A stretch of DNA of 7,634 nucleotides. Origin: Deltaproteobacteria bacterium (lineage in GTDB: Bacteria > Desulfobacterota > JAENJC01). The position numbers and the translations under genes were made by a program. The stretch lies in assembly GCA_016208525.1 (NCBI GenBank), contig JACQYJ010000163.1:1-7634 (forward strand), read 5' to 3'. Positions 1-5,891 of this stretch are shown one piece after another; positions within the stretch are counted from its first letter, which is position 1, and every line of letters begins with the position of its first letter. Under the pieces are notes generated by a model that worked only from the letters and a program-made list of their open reading frames with translations, searched no databases and was not told the DNA's origin.

Positions 1-9
1 GAGGTATAA

Positions 10-234
10 ATGGCTACAATAGAAAAAACACGGATAATGGTCAGGGTCACAACATCCAAGAATATCATCGAGGGGTATCTGAACAAGACCGAACAATCAA
101 GGACACTGGACATCTTGAACAGTAAAGACAAGTTCATGTCCATAACCGATGCCAAGGTAATTAATGAGGGCACTAAAGAAAGAAAGTTCGTGGCCGTAAA
201 TATGGGGAACATCATTACGGTGGAAGAGATATAG
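10..234 (+). CDS. Small conserved-looking protein, function unknown (74 aa)
   Basis: I cannot assign a function. The start is well placed: GAGG at bases 1-4 lies 5 nt before the ATG. The protein has no signal peptide, no membrane segment and no cysteine. Its residues alternate hydrophobic and polar in three blocks (about 8-26, 31-52 and 59-74), which suggests a small beta-barrel, vaguely LSm-like in rhythm; this is inference from pattern, not a family match. The stop codon is 3 nt before the ATG of the following ferredoxin gene, so the two are almost certainly co-transcribed and probably translationally coupled. Anything further upstream lies outside the window. I am confident that it is coding, given the ribosome binding site and tight spacing, and have no confidence in any function. 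Confidence 0.8.
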   Translation: MATIEKTRIMVRVTTSKNIIEGYLNKTEQSRTLDILNSKDKFMSITDAKVINEGTKERKFVAVNMGNIITVEEI

Positions 235-237
235 GAA

Positions 238-555
238 ATGAAACCGTACAGTAAGCACATCCTTCTATGTACAGGAAAGAGCTGCGCGACAAAAGGTTCA
301 GAGGATGCGCTTAAACGATTGCGGGAGAAGATCGACGAGGATGGGCTGAAAGGGATAAAGACCTCAAAGGGAGGTTGCTTCGGTGTCTGCAAAGAGACAG
401 AGGAAAGGGGTATCCTTTGCTCAGTAGTCGTTGTCTATCCTGAGGGGGTTTGGTATGAAAGGGTAGATGCAGACAATATTGATGAGATTCTTGATGAACA
501 TATAAAGAATGGAAAGGTTGTAGAAAGACTCTTCCATTACCAATTGGAAAGGTAA
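238..555 (+). CDS. Thioredoxin-like [2Fe-2S] ferredoxin domain protein
   Basis: A 105-aa soluble protein with the cysteine pattern of thioredoxin-like [2Fe-2S] ferredoxins, the family that includes the NuoE C-terminal domain and stand-alone (2Fe-2S) ferredoxins. Seen directly: Cys11 and Cys16 in CTGKSC near the N-terminus, then Cys47 and Cys51 in GGCFGVC; these four are the expected cluster ligands. Cys61 is an extra cysteine. The segment VVVVYPEGVWYERV (about 63-76) matches the strand and 'P-GVWY' region typical of the family, and residues 80-92 fit the closing helix. The expected role is one-electron transfer in the cytoplasm; the partner is unknown and no redox enzyme is adjacent. The gene follows the 74-aa gene by 3 nt. 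GGAAGAG at 222-228 is a plausible ribosome binding site inside the upstream gene. Confidence 0.88.
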   Translation: MKPYSKHILLCTGKSCATKGSEDALKRLREKIDEDGLKGIKTSKGGCFGVCKETEERGILCSVVVVYPEGVWYERVDADNIDEILDEHIKNGKVVERLFHYQLER

Positions 556-558
556 TGA

Positions 559-645
559 ATTGCAAAACTCAAAATGCAAATTGCAAAGCGCAAAATCAAA
601 ACATTTTAAGTTTCGTTTTGCAATTTGAAATTTGCACTTTGCAAT
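559..645. repeat. AT-rich imperfect inverted repeat of the 'TTGCAAA' type
   Basis: Two 32-nt arms, 559-590 and 614-645, pair with 26 of 32 positions matching around a 23-nt loop. The arms are built from the phrases TTGCAAA and CAAAT repeated several times. The repeat fills almost the whole gap between the ferredoxin stop (555) and the acylphosphatase ATG (651). There is no GC-rich stem or T-tract, so it is not a classical terminator. It looks like a dispersed intergenic palindrome, but no second copy is present in the window to prove that. Confidence 0.75.
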
Positions 646-650
646 GAATT

Positions 651-932
651 ATGTCTAATGTAAGGGCACACCTCATCATATCAGGTCATGTCCAGGGCGT
701 CTTCTTCAGGGCACACACAAAGGATTTTGCAATGAAGTTTAACGTTAACGGATGGGTAAAAAACAGGCATGACGGCAGGGTAGAGGCTGTTTTTGAAGGG
801 GATGAGGATGATTTAAGGGGCGTTGTGGACTGGTGCCATGACGGCCCTCCAGGCGCAAGAGTTTCAGGTGTTGATGTAAAATGGGAAGAGTATAAAAATG
901 AATTTAAAGGGTTTGATATAACATATAATTAA
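651..932 (+). CDS. acyP: Acylphosphatase
   Basis: A 93-aa cytoplasmic acylphosphatase, which hydrolyses carboxyl-phosphate bonds such as those of acetyl phosphate or carbamoyl phosphate. The length is normal for the family (about 90-100 aa). Seen directly: the phosphate-binding signature SGHVQGVFFR at residues 11-20, with catalytic Arg20, and the second signature GWVKN at 34-38, with catalytic Asn38. The sequence then continues DGRVEAVFEG (41-50), the usual next strand. The start is fixed because an in-frame TGA at 645-647 lies just upstream. No Shine-Dalgarno sequence is visible; the inverted repeat ends 5 nt before the ATG and occupies the place where one should be. The ssb start follows 36 nt after its stop. 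Confidence 0.95.
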   Translation: MSNVRAHLIISGHVQGVFFRAHTKDFAMKFNVNGWVKNRHDGRVEAVFEGDEDDLRGVVDWCHDGPPGARVSGVDVKWEEYKNEFKGFDITYN

Positions 933-954
933 AGTTACAGGTTGTACGTAATTA

Positions 955-962
955 GGGAGGGG
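955..962 (+). promoter_or_regulatory. Strong ribosome binding site that fixes the ssb start
   Basis: GGGAGGGG lies 6 nt before the ATG at 969. This favours 969 over the in-frame TTG at 942, which would add nine residues and has no site upstream. Confidence 0.85.
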
Positions 963-968
963 TTAAAG

Positions 969-1382
969 ATGTCTGGAGTAAACAAGGTAATCCTGGTTGG
1001 AAGGCTTGGCGCAGACCCGGAAGTAAGATATACAGCCGGCGGAACCGCTGTGGCCAAATTTAACCTTGCAACTTCTGAGACCTGGAAAGATAAGGACGGC
1101 AGCAAGCAGGAGAAGACCGAATGGCACAGGGTGGTGGCCTTCGGAAAGCTTGGCGAGACTTGTGGTGAGTACTTGTCCAAGGGCAAGCAGGTATATGTGG
1201 AAGGGAAACTCCAGACCCGCTCATGGGAAGATAAAGAGGGTAACAAGAAATATACCACCGAGGTAAATGTCCACAATATGGTGATGCTCGGTTCCGGTTC
1301 AGGTGAAGGTGGAGGGAAGGGAGTAGCATCCTCTTCGGAACCGCAGTCATTCGGATCATCTGAGGATGATGTCCCATTTTAG
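969..1382 (+). CDS. ssb: Single-stranded DNA-binding protein
   Basis: A 137-aa SSB that binds single-stranded DNA as a tetramer during replication, repair and recombination. Seen directly: the OB-fold opening MSGVNKVILVGRLGADPEVR (1-20), the core strand EWHRVVAFGKLGE (51-63), YLSKGKQVYVEGKL (68-81) and RSWEDKEG (84-91), all highly typical of bacterial SSB. A Gly/Ser-rich flexible linker follows from about 108. The C-terminus is acidic and ends DDVPF, the peptide that recruits partner proteins such as exonuclease I, RecQ or PriA. The length is a little under the usual 140-180 aa because the linker is short. The stop codon is 3 nt before an ATG (1386) in frame with ribonuclease J. Confidence 0.97.
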   Translation: MSGVNKVILVGRLGADPEVRYTAGGTAVAKFNLATSETWKDKDGSKQEKTEWHRVVAFGKLGETCGEYLSKGKQVYVEGKLQTRSWEDKEGNKKYTTEVNVHNMVMLGSGSGEGGGKGVASSSEPQSFGSSEDDVPF

Positions 1383-1385
1383 CGC

Positions 1386-3140
1386 ATGTGCAGGTGCGAG
1401 GCGCTGCCTCGCCCTTTTTGGGCGACCCAACGGATCGCTCCTACAGAATTATTCCCGCCGGAGGTAACCACCGTTTCTAATCAAATCCCTTTAAAGATAA
1501 TCCCCCTCGGAGGCCTTGGCGAGATAGGGATGAATATCATTGCCATGGAGTACGGCGATGATATCATCGTTATTGATGCCGGCCTGATGTTCCCCGAAAG
1601 TTATATGCTTGGGGTGGACATCGTTATTCCAGACATAACATACCTGAAAAAAAACAGTGAAAAGATAAGAGGGATAATACTTACCCATGGACACGAAGAC
1701 CACATCGGCGCCCTACCGTTCATCCTCAGAGAGATAAATCCGCCCATCTACGGCACGCGCCTTACACTGGGCTTTGTCCGGGAAAAGCTCACAGAGCATA
1801 AGCTCCTGCACCAGGTATCACTGAACACTTTAAAACCGAGAGACAAGGTCGTCCTCGGCTCATTTGAGGTGGAGTTCATAAGGGTCAGCCACAGTATAGT
1901 TGATGGCGTGGGCCTTGCGATATCAACACCTGCCGGGGTTGTTATACACACAGGCGACTTCAAGCTGGACCAGACACCGGTAGACGGGCAGGTTACCGAC
2001 CTCAATAAGTTTGCGGAATACGGAGAAAGGGGTGTCTTGGCCCTTATGGCAGATTCGACCAACGTGGAAAGGGAAGGATACACCATCTCCGAGAGAGAGG
2101 TAGGTGTCACCATAGATGAGATATTCAGGGAAAGGAGCCGGGGGAGGATATTTGTCGCACTCTTCTCTTCAAACATCCATAGGGTCCAGCAGGTAATCGG
2201 CGCGGCCATGAAATACGGCCGCAAGATAGTATTTAACGGCAGGAGCATGCTGGCAAATGTCAGGATCGCGCGGGAGCTTGGCTATCTCAGCATTCTTGAC
2301 GAGTCTATAGTCGATATAAAGGATATGCACAAATATCTCCTGGACGAGATAACGATCATCACCACAGGGAGTCAGGGGGAACCGATGAGCGCCCTGATGC
2401 TCATGTCAATGGATGAGCACAAATACTTGAAGATAGAAAAGAGCGACACCATCATCCTTTCCTCAAAGTTTATACCAGGGAATGAAAAGACGATCTCTAA
2501 CCTGATAAACCACCTGTGCCGCAGGGGGGCAGACGTCATACATGAAAAGGTCTCCGAGATCCACGTCTCAGGCCACGCCAGTCAGGAAGAGCTTAAAATA
2601 ATGTACAATATAGTACAGCCTAAATTCTTCATCCCTGTCCACGGTGAATACAGGCACCTTGCAACCCACGCCCGACTTGTCCGGAAGCTGGGCCTTCCTG
2701 AGGAGAGGACCATCCTGATGGAGGACGGGGACGTCCTGGAGCTTACCGGGGATTCAGCAGTTATTACAGGTAAGGTCGAGGCAGGGAGGATATTTGTTGA
2801 CGGCAAGGGCGTCGGTGACGTAGGGGAGATGGTGCTAAGAGACAGGAAGCACCTTTCCGAAGACGGGATGGTCATAGTGGTTCTGGTCATAAACAAACAG
2901 ACCGGAGAAGTCGTCATGGGGCCTGATATCACTACGCGGGGGTTTGTCTTCGTAAAGGAAAACTCGGAACTTATTGATGAGAGCAAGAGGATAGTCCTTG
3001 AGACAATAGGGACAGGGAATATAGAAGCCAAAACTGACTGGTCGGAGATGGAGATAGAGATCAGAAAGGCACTCAGACGCCATTATAACAAGAAGATGGA
3101 GCGTAAACCCGTCATATTCCCTATAATCATGGAGATGTAG
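1386..3140 (+). CDS. rnj: Ribonuclease J (metallo-beta-lactamase/beta-CASP), start uncertain
   Basis: Zinc-dependent 5'-3' exonuclease/endonuclease of mRNA turnover and rRNA maturation. In the 584-residue reading: the family opening PLGGLGEIGMN is at 40-50, the zinc motif HGHEDH at 101-106, the next ligands are His169 and TGD191, beta-CASP follows (TGSQGEP 327-333, SGHAS 395-399), then PVHGEYRH (417-424) and a C-terminal domain with MGPDITTRGF (511-520). The core from residue 30 is 555 aa, the usual length for RNase J. Residues 1-29 look spurious: bases 1388-1446 are a palindromic repeat. A good ribosome binding site (1460-1464) sits 8 nt before codon 30, but that codon is GTT, not a start codon. 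The only standard starts lie inside or before the repeat; ATG 1386 is 3 nt after the ssb stop, so reinitiation is possible. Identity is very sure, the start is not. Confidence 0.95.
   Translation: MCRCEALPRPFWATQRIAPTELFPPEVTTVSNQIPLKIIPLGGLGEIGMNIIAMEYGDDIIVIDAGLMFPESYMLGVDIVIPDITYLKKNSEKIRGIILTHGHEDHIGALPFILREINPPIYGTRLTLGFVREKLTEHKLLHQVSLNTLKPRDKVVLGSFEVEFIRVSHSIVDGVGLAISTPAGVVIHTGDFKLDQTPVDGQVTDLNKFAEYGERGVLALMADSTNVEREGYTISEREVGVTIDEIFRERSRGRIFVALFSSNIHRVQQVIGAAMKYGRKIVFNGRSMLANVRIARELGYLSILDESIVDIKDMHKYLLDEITIITTGSQGEPMSALMLMSMDEHKYLKIEKSDTIILSSKFIPGNEKTISNLINHLCRRGADVIHEKVSEIHVSGHASQEELKIMYNIVQPKFFIPVHGEYRHLATHARLVRKLGLPEERTILMEDGDVLELTGDSAVITGKVEAGRIFVDGKGVGDVGEMVLRDRKHLSEDGMVIVVLVINKQTGEVVMGPDITTRGFVFVKENSELIDESKRIVLETIGTGNIEAKTDWSEMEIEIRKALRRHYNKKMERKPVIFPIIMEM
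1388..1446. repeat. GC-rich long imperfect palindrome between ssb and the RNase J core
   Basis: Two 27-nt arms (1388-1414 and 1420-1446) surround a TTTTT loop and match at 19 of 27 positions; the innermost six pairs, TCGCCC with GGGCGA, are perfect. A second, separate hairpin is nested in the left arm: GCGAGGC (1396-1402) with GCCTCGC (1406-1412). The composition is much richer in GC than its surroundings. It resembles dispersed repeats that contain 'GTAGGAGCGA' and 'GGGTCGCCC' phrases in many bacterial genomes (family recognition from memory, not checked). It lies entirely inside the open N-terminal extension of the RNase J frame. Confidence 0.75.
1396..1419 (+). terminator. Possible intrinsic terminator or attenuator after ssb
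   Basis: A perfect 7-bp GC-rich stem (GCGAGGC / GCCTCGC, 3-nt loop) is followed by CC and five T. It would end ssb transcripts just after the gene. The T-run is short and is itself the loop of a competing hairpin, TCGCCC / GGGCGA, so termination may be partial or absent. Confidence 0.3.
1460..1464 (+). promoter_or_regulatory. Orphaned ribosome binding site of RNase J
   Basis: GGAGG with an 8-nt spacer points exactly at base 1473, where the conserved RNase J sequence begins (codons for V-S-N-Q-I-P-L-K). Base 1473 opens a GTT codon. This is the expected layout of a GTG-started gene in which the third base of the start codon has changed or been misread. Confidence 0.6.
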
Positions 3141-3185
3141 GTTCTGCAAAGAACGCTGATTTGCACAGCACTAAAAACTGCAAAA

Positions 3186-3202
3186 CACAGAGGACACTGA
3201 GA
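3186..3202. repeat. Fragment of the CACAGAG repeat
   Basis: CACAGAGGACACTGAGA resembles CACAGGGACACCGAGA at 7518-7533 inside the element at the right end of the window (one inserted base and one substitution). Seven bases upstream of both is GCAAAA-like sequence (TGCAAAA here). It is probably a decayed half-copy of that element; there is no matching second arm here. Confidence 0.4.
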
Positions 3203-3206
3203 TAAA

Positions 3207-3249
3207 TTTTGACCTAAATCCTGCACGATTGCAGGATTTAGGTTCAAAA
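3207..3249. repeat. Near-perfect palindrome directly upstream of the ABC-F ribosome binding site
   Basis: The left arm 3207-3225 pairs with the right arm 3230-3249 around a 4-nt loop (CGAT), with a single unpaired T on the right side. The central 13 pairs, CCTAAATCCTGCA with TGCAGGATTTAGG, are perfect. It is followed by A residues on the + strand, so it is not a + strand intrinsic terminator for RNase J. It ends 5 nt before the GAGG of the ABC-F gene. It could be a dispersed palindrome, an mRNA-stabilising end for the RNase J transcript, or a control hairpin for the ABC-F gene; the sequence alone does not choose. Confidence 0.7.
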
Positions 3250-3266
3250 AAAGCGAGGTTTTATAG

Positions 3267-5039
3267 ATGTTAAAAGTTAGCGGATTAGAAAAATCGTACG
3301 GCAGGCAGGATATCTTTGACAATGTCAGTTTTGTTATAAATCCAGGCGAAAGGGTCGGACTTGTAGGAAAAAACGGGCACGGAAAGACTACCCTCTTCAG
3401 AATGATACTTGGACAGGAGCAGCCTGATGCCGGGGTCATCACCTACCCAAGCTATTACACCCTGGGCCATCTTTCCCAGCACATCCACTTCACCGGGGAT
3501 ACTGTCCTGAAGGAGGGATGCCTGGGGTTGAAACCAAATGAATACGGGATTGATGAGTCATACAAGGTAAAGGCCATCCTTACAGGTCTCGGATTTTCCG
3601 ATGATGATTTCGACCGCAATCCGGGTGAATTTTCAGGAGGATATCAGGTGCGTATCAACCTTGCCAAGGTCCTGGCGTCTGAGCCTAACCTGCTGCTCCT
3701 TGACGAACCGACCAACTATCTTGATATCGTATCCGTAAGATGGCTGATCAGGTTTCTGCGGGAGTGGCCGAATGAGCTGATGATAATCACCCATGACAGG
3801 GATTTCATGGACAACGTGACAACCCACACCATAGGCATCCACCGCAGCAAGATAAAGAAGATTGCCGGCAATACTTACAAGCTGTATGAGCAGATAGCTA
3901 CTGAAGAGGAGGTTTACGAGAAGACCCGAGTAAACGACGACAAGAAGCGGAAGGAGATAGAGGAGTTTGTTAACCGGTTCAGGGCAAAGGCCACCAAGGC
4001 CAGGGCCGTGCAGTCCAGGATCAAGGCCCTTGACAGGATGGGAAAGCTCGAAAAGCTTTCAGACATTAGGACCCTTGACTTTGAATTCAACAACCTGTCA
4101 GTGGGCAAAAACGACCGTATAGCCATTATCGGAAAGAATGGGAAGGGGAAGACCACCCTTTTGAACATACTGTCAGGGGAGCTTCAGCCCAGGAGAGGCT
4201 CAGTAAGCCACCATCCGAATATCAAGATCGCTTATTTCGGCCAGACCAACATCAACCGCCTTGTCCCTGCAAAGACCGTAGAACAGGAGATAATGGAGGT
4301 ACATCCAGACCACAACAGAGGGGTAGCCAGAAGGATAGCAGGTATCATGATGTTCAGCGGAGATGCAGCCCTGAAAAAGATATCGGTCCTTTCAGGCGGA
4401 GAAAAGAGCAGAGTGTTGCTGGGAAAGCTCCTCGTCACCCCTGCAAACATCCTCCTTCTGGATGAGCCTACCAATCACCTTGATATGGACTCCATAGACT
4501 CCCTGACAGAGGCCGTTGACGCCTTTGAGGGGGCCGCCATAATAGTGACACACAGCGAGTTGATACTCCATACCATTGCGACAAGGCTCATAGTATTTGA
4601 CGGCGGGGAGGTCAACCTGTTTGAAGGGACATACCAGGAGTTCCTGGACAGTGTTGGATGGAAGGACGAGGAGAACACAGAGGCGGCCATAGGCAAGAAG
4701 AAGGGGATGCCTGGTAAAAAGGTGGTTGGAGAAAAGGAGGCAAAAAAGGCCAGGGCAGATCTTGCATCCAGCCGCACCAAGGTCCTTGGGAATCTTCAAA
4801 AAAAGATTTTAGAAATAGAGACGGCCATTATACAGCTGGAAAAGTATATGGAAAATGACAGCCAGGCCATTCAGGAGGCATCGGAAAAGGGTGACGGAGA
4901 GGCGCTCTCCACCCTGTCAATCTCCATCCATGAATCCACCAAAAAGCTCAATGCGCTTTTCAACGAGCTGGAGGTACTGACTATTGAGCATGATACAAAG
5001 GCAAAGGAGTTTGATGAAAAGGCAGGTGGCCACCAGTAA
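3267..5039 (+). CDS. ABC-F family ATPase with an N-terminally shortened second nucleotide-binding domain
   Basis: A 590-aa soluble ABC-F protein. This family binds the ribosome and adjusts translation or antibiotic sensitivity; there are no membrane segments. Domain 1: Walker A GKNGHGKT (34-41), signature FSGGYQ (122-127), Walker B LLLLDEP (142-148), switch His176. A charged helical linker runs from about 205 to 270. Domain 2: Walker A GKNGKGKT (289-296), signature LSGGEK (375-380), Walker B ILLLDEP (395-401), switch His429. A charged C-terminal tail with probable coiled coil covers about 475-590. Two oddities are visible. The first domain has no extra arm: Walker A to signature is as short as in domain 2. 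Domain 2 reaches Walker A only about 14 residues after the linker, against 33 in domain 1, so its opening strands and ATP-stacking aromatic are missing near residue 275. Start: GAGG at 3255-3258, 8 nt upstream. I cannot name the subfamily. Confidence 0.95.
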   Translation: MLKVSGLEKSYGRQDIFDNVSFVINPGERVGLVGKNGHGKTTLFRMILGQEQPDAGVITYPSYYTLGHLSQHIHFTGDTVLKEGCLGLKPNEYGIDESYKVKAILTGLGFSDDDFDRNPGEFSGGYQVRINLAKVLASEPNLLLLDEPTNYLDIVSVRWLIRFLREWPNELMIITHDRDFMDNVTTHTIGIHRSKIKKIAGNTYKLYEQIATEEEVYEKTRVNDDKKRKEIEEFVNRFRAKATKARAVQSRIKALDRMGKLEKLSDIRTLDFEFNNLSVGKNDRIAIIGKNGKGKTTLLNILSGELQPRRGSVSHHPNIKIAYFGQTNINRLVPAKTVEQEIMEVHPDHNRGVARRIAGIMMFSGDAALKKISVLSGGEKSRVLLGKLLVTPANILLLDEPTNHLDMDSIDSLTEAVDAFEGAAIIVTHSELILHTIATRLIVFDGGEVNLFEGTYQEFLDSVGWKDEENTEAAIGKKKGMPGKKVVGEKEAKKARADLASSRTKVLGNLQKKILEIETAIIQLEKYMENDSQAIQEASEKGDGEALSTLSISIHESTKKLNALFNELEVLTIEHDTKAKEFDEKAGGHQ

Positions 5040-5041
5040 CG

Positions 5042-5087
5042 ACAAGCTCACTTGAGCCACTTGTTAGATGCTATCTAATCTCTTTTT
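5042..5087. terminator. Possible bidirectional terminator region between convergent genes
   Basis: Two small hairpins lie between and over the two stop codons. GCTCA (5046-5050) pairs with TGAGC (5053-5057), with ACAA/TTGT further out. TTAGAT (5064-5069) pairs perfectly with ATCTAA (5073-5078) and is followed by TCTCTTTTT on the + strand, suited to ending the ABC-F transcript. The second stem is AT-rich and short, so the call is weak; position between convergent genes is its main support. Confidence 0.35.
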
Positions 5088-5369
5088 CAATAAATTCGGG
5101 CTTCTCTTGCCGTGAAGCACTGCAATGACTACTATCTTTCTTCCTTCAATAAAATAGATGATTTTGTAAGGAAACCTTTTGATGAGATGTTTTCTTGCTC
5201 CTCTGTATTCAACCGGATGGATTTCAGGATTTCTCCTGATGAAATTGATTCCCGCATCAACCTGTAAGAGGAAGTCATGTCCCAAGCCTGTCCTATTGTT
5301 TTCATACCAGACAAAGACCTCCTTTAAGTCATCTTCAGCTTCGGGCCTTACAATGACGCTATGTTTCAC
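5064..5369 (-). CDS. RelE/ParE-family toxin of a type II toxin-antitoxin pair
   Basis: A 101-aa basic protein of the RelE/ParE fold. Seen directly: an N-terminal strand plus RPEAEDDLKEVFVWYE (8-23), the helix FLLQVDAGINFIRRNPE (33-49), YRGARKHLIKRFPYKIIYFI (55-74) and the closing strand VIAVLHGKRSP (81-91), the usual order and spacing for plasmid-stabilisation-type toxins (Pfam ParE_toxin family by pattern). RelE-like members cut ribosome-bound mRNA and ParE-like members inhibit gyrase; the sequence does not decide which. The start codon is GTG, overlapping the antitoxin stop in GTGA (5366-5369), with no good ribosome binding site of its own, so translation is probably coupled to the antitoxin. 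Its stop lies 24 nt from the end of the convergent ABC-F gene. It appears intact. Confidence 0.92.
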   Translation of the reverse strand: MKHSVIVRPEAEDDLKEVFVWYENNRTGLGHDFLLQVDAGINFIRRNPEIHPVEYRGARKHLIKRFPYKIIYFIEGRKIVVIAVLHGKRSPNLLKKRLDSI

Positions 5370-5587
5370 CGCTTACTCGCGATTCTCTTGTAGACATCCT
5401 CCCACGGAGAGCCTAAATCAGGGTTTCTATGGTAAGCCTCCAGCCGTTCATCTATTATCCTTTTTTCATCTGCCGTTAATTCTATAACCTCCGGTTCACT
5501 TGCTATGGTATCCCAGATGTCCTCTACAAGTTGAATTCTTTCAGGGATTGACAGCGAAAGGCTATCTGTGGCTGTTATCTGTCTCAT
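5366..5587 (-). CDS. Antitoxin, putative addiction-module component family
   Basis: A 73-aa acidic, mostly helical protein matching the short 'addiction module component' antitoxins (TIGR02574-like by pattern) that pair with RelE/ParE toxins. Seen directly: SLSIPERIQLVEDIWDTIA (11-29), then LTADEKRIIDERLEAYHRNP (37-56) and the hallmark GSPWEDV (59-65) near the C-terminus. It should bind and neutralise the downstream toxin. No obvious DNA-binding motif is visible, so autoregulation, if it occurs, may depend on the complex. A strong ribosome binding site (GGGAGGT, complement of 5595-5601) lies 7 nt before its ATG. It is first in the leftward operon, the standard antitoxin-first order, and overlaps the toxin by 4 nt. 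Confidence 0.92.
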   Translation of the reverse strand: MRQITATDSLSLSIPERIQLVEDIWDTIASEPEVIELTADEKRIIDERLEAYHRNPDLGSPWEDVYKRIASKR

Positions 5588-5616
5588 TGTTTTTACCTCC
5601 CTTTAATTTTTAGAAT

Positions 5617-5645
5617 ATTTTATCAGATTGTTCACTCTATTGGAA
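5617..5645 (-). promoter_or_regulatory. Candidate promoter of the toxin-antitoxin operon
   Basis: On the - strand, TTCCAA (complement of 5640-5645) and TAAAAT (complement of 5617-5622) are 17 nt apart, upstream of the antitoxin ribosome binding site. The -10 is good and the -35 fair. I see no clear operator palindrome. This is a pattern match only. Confidence 0.4.
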
Positions 5646-5703
5646 GCCTTGTCTGGCCGCAATTCGAATAGTACAGGGTTCAAACCTATTTATGTGATAT
5701 CTA

Positions 5704-5770
5704 TTAATGAGAACCCGTCCCCCGGTTTAGTTTTTTCTTATATTGCAAGACCTGACCCCAATTTTTTTCC
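5704..5770. repeat. Intergenic repeat phrases, possibly remnants next to a REP-associated transposase
   Basis: Two phrases are present: TTAATGAGAACCCGTCCCC (5704-5722) and TATTGCAAGACCTGACCCC (5741-5759). A related one, TTTCGGAACTGACACCATTT, occurs at 6084-6103. From memory, such phrases recur next to REP-associated tyrosine transposase genes in several bacterial phyla, but no transposase is present here. The copy relation inside the window is visible: TATATTG followed shortly by ACCTGACCCCA (5739-5760) and by AACTGACACCA (6077-6100), the latter matching at 9 of 11 positions. Confidence 0.45.
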
Positions 5771-5891
5771 TGTGGGCCTGTTCTTTCTCCAATAGAGTTG
5801 TCATTGCTTTACCCCCTATGTTTAGAAGGTTACCAAAAGAGCAGTGAAAAATCAATTATTCAGTCATGCCTTTTAATTAAATCTGTCACCT

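Noticed and set aside
942..968. TTG at 942 as a longer ssb start
   Set aside because: It adds nine residues not typical of SSB, has no ribosome binding site, and the strong GGGAGGGG lies downstream of it, directly before ATG 969.
1530..3140. ATG 1530 as the true RNase J start
   Set aside because: It would delete the conserved opening strand PLGGLGEIG, which family members keep, and the ribosome binding site at 1460 is too far away.
1491..3149. Several open frames on the - strand opposite RNase J
   Set aside because: They overlap a clearly recognised gene throughout and show no motifs, start signals or family resemblance of their own.
3207..3256. Palindrome as an intrinsic terminator of RNase J
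   Set aside because: The + strand after the stem is A-rich, not T-rich, so it does not fit a rho-independent terminator in that direction.
5179..5487. 102-codon open frame on the + strand
   Set aside because: It lies opposite the toxin and antitoxin genes, has no family pattern or ribosome binding site, and is a mirror of their coding strand.
5674..5690. GGGTTCAAACC looks like a tRNA T-arm
   Set aside because: The stem around it does not pair over five bases in the tRNA register, and no anticodon arm, D-arm or acceptor stem is present nearby.
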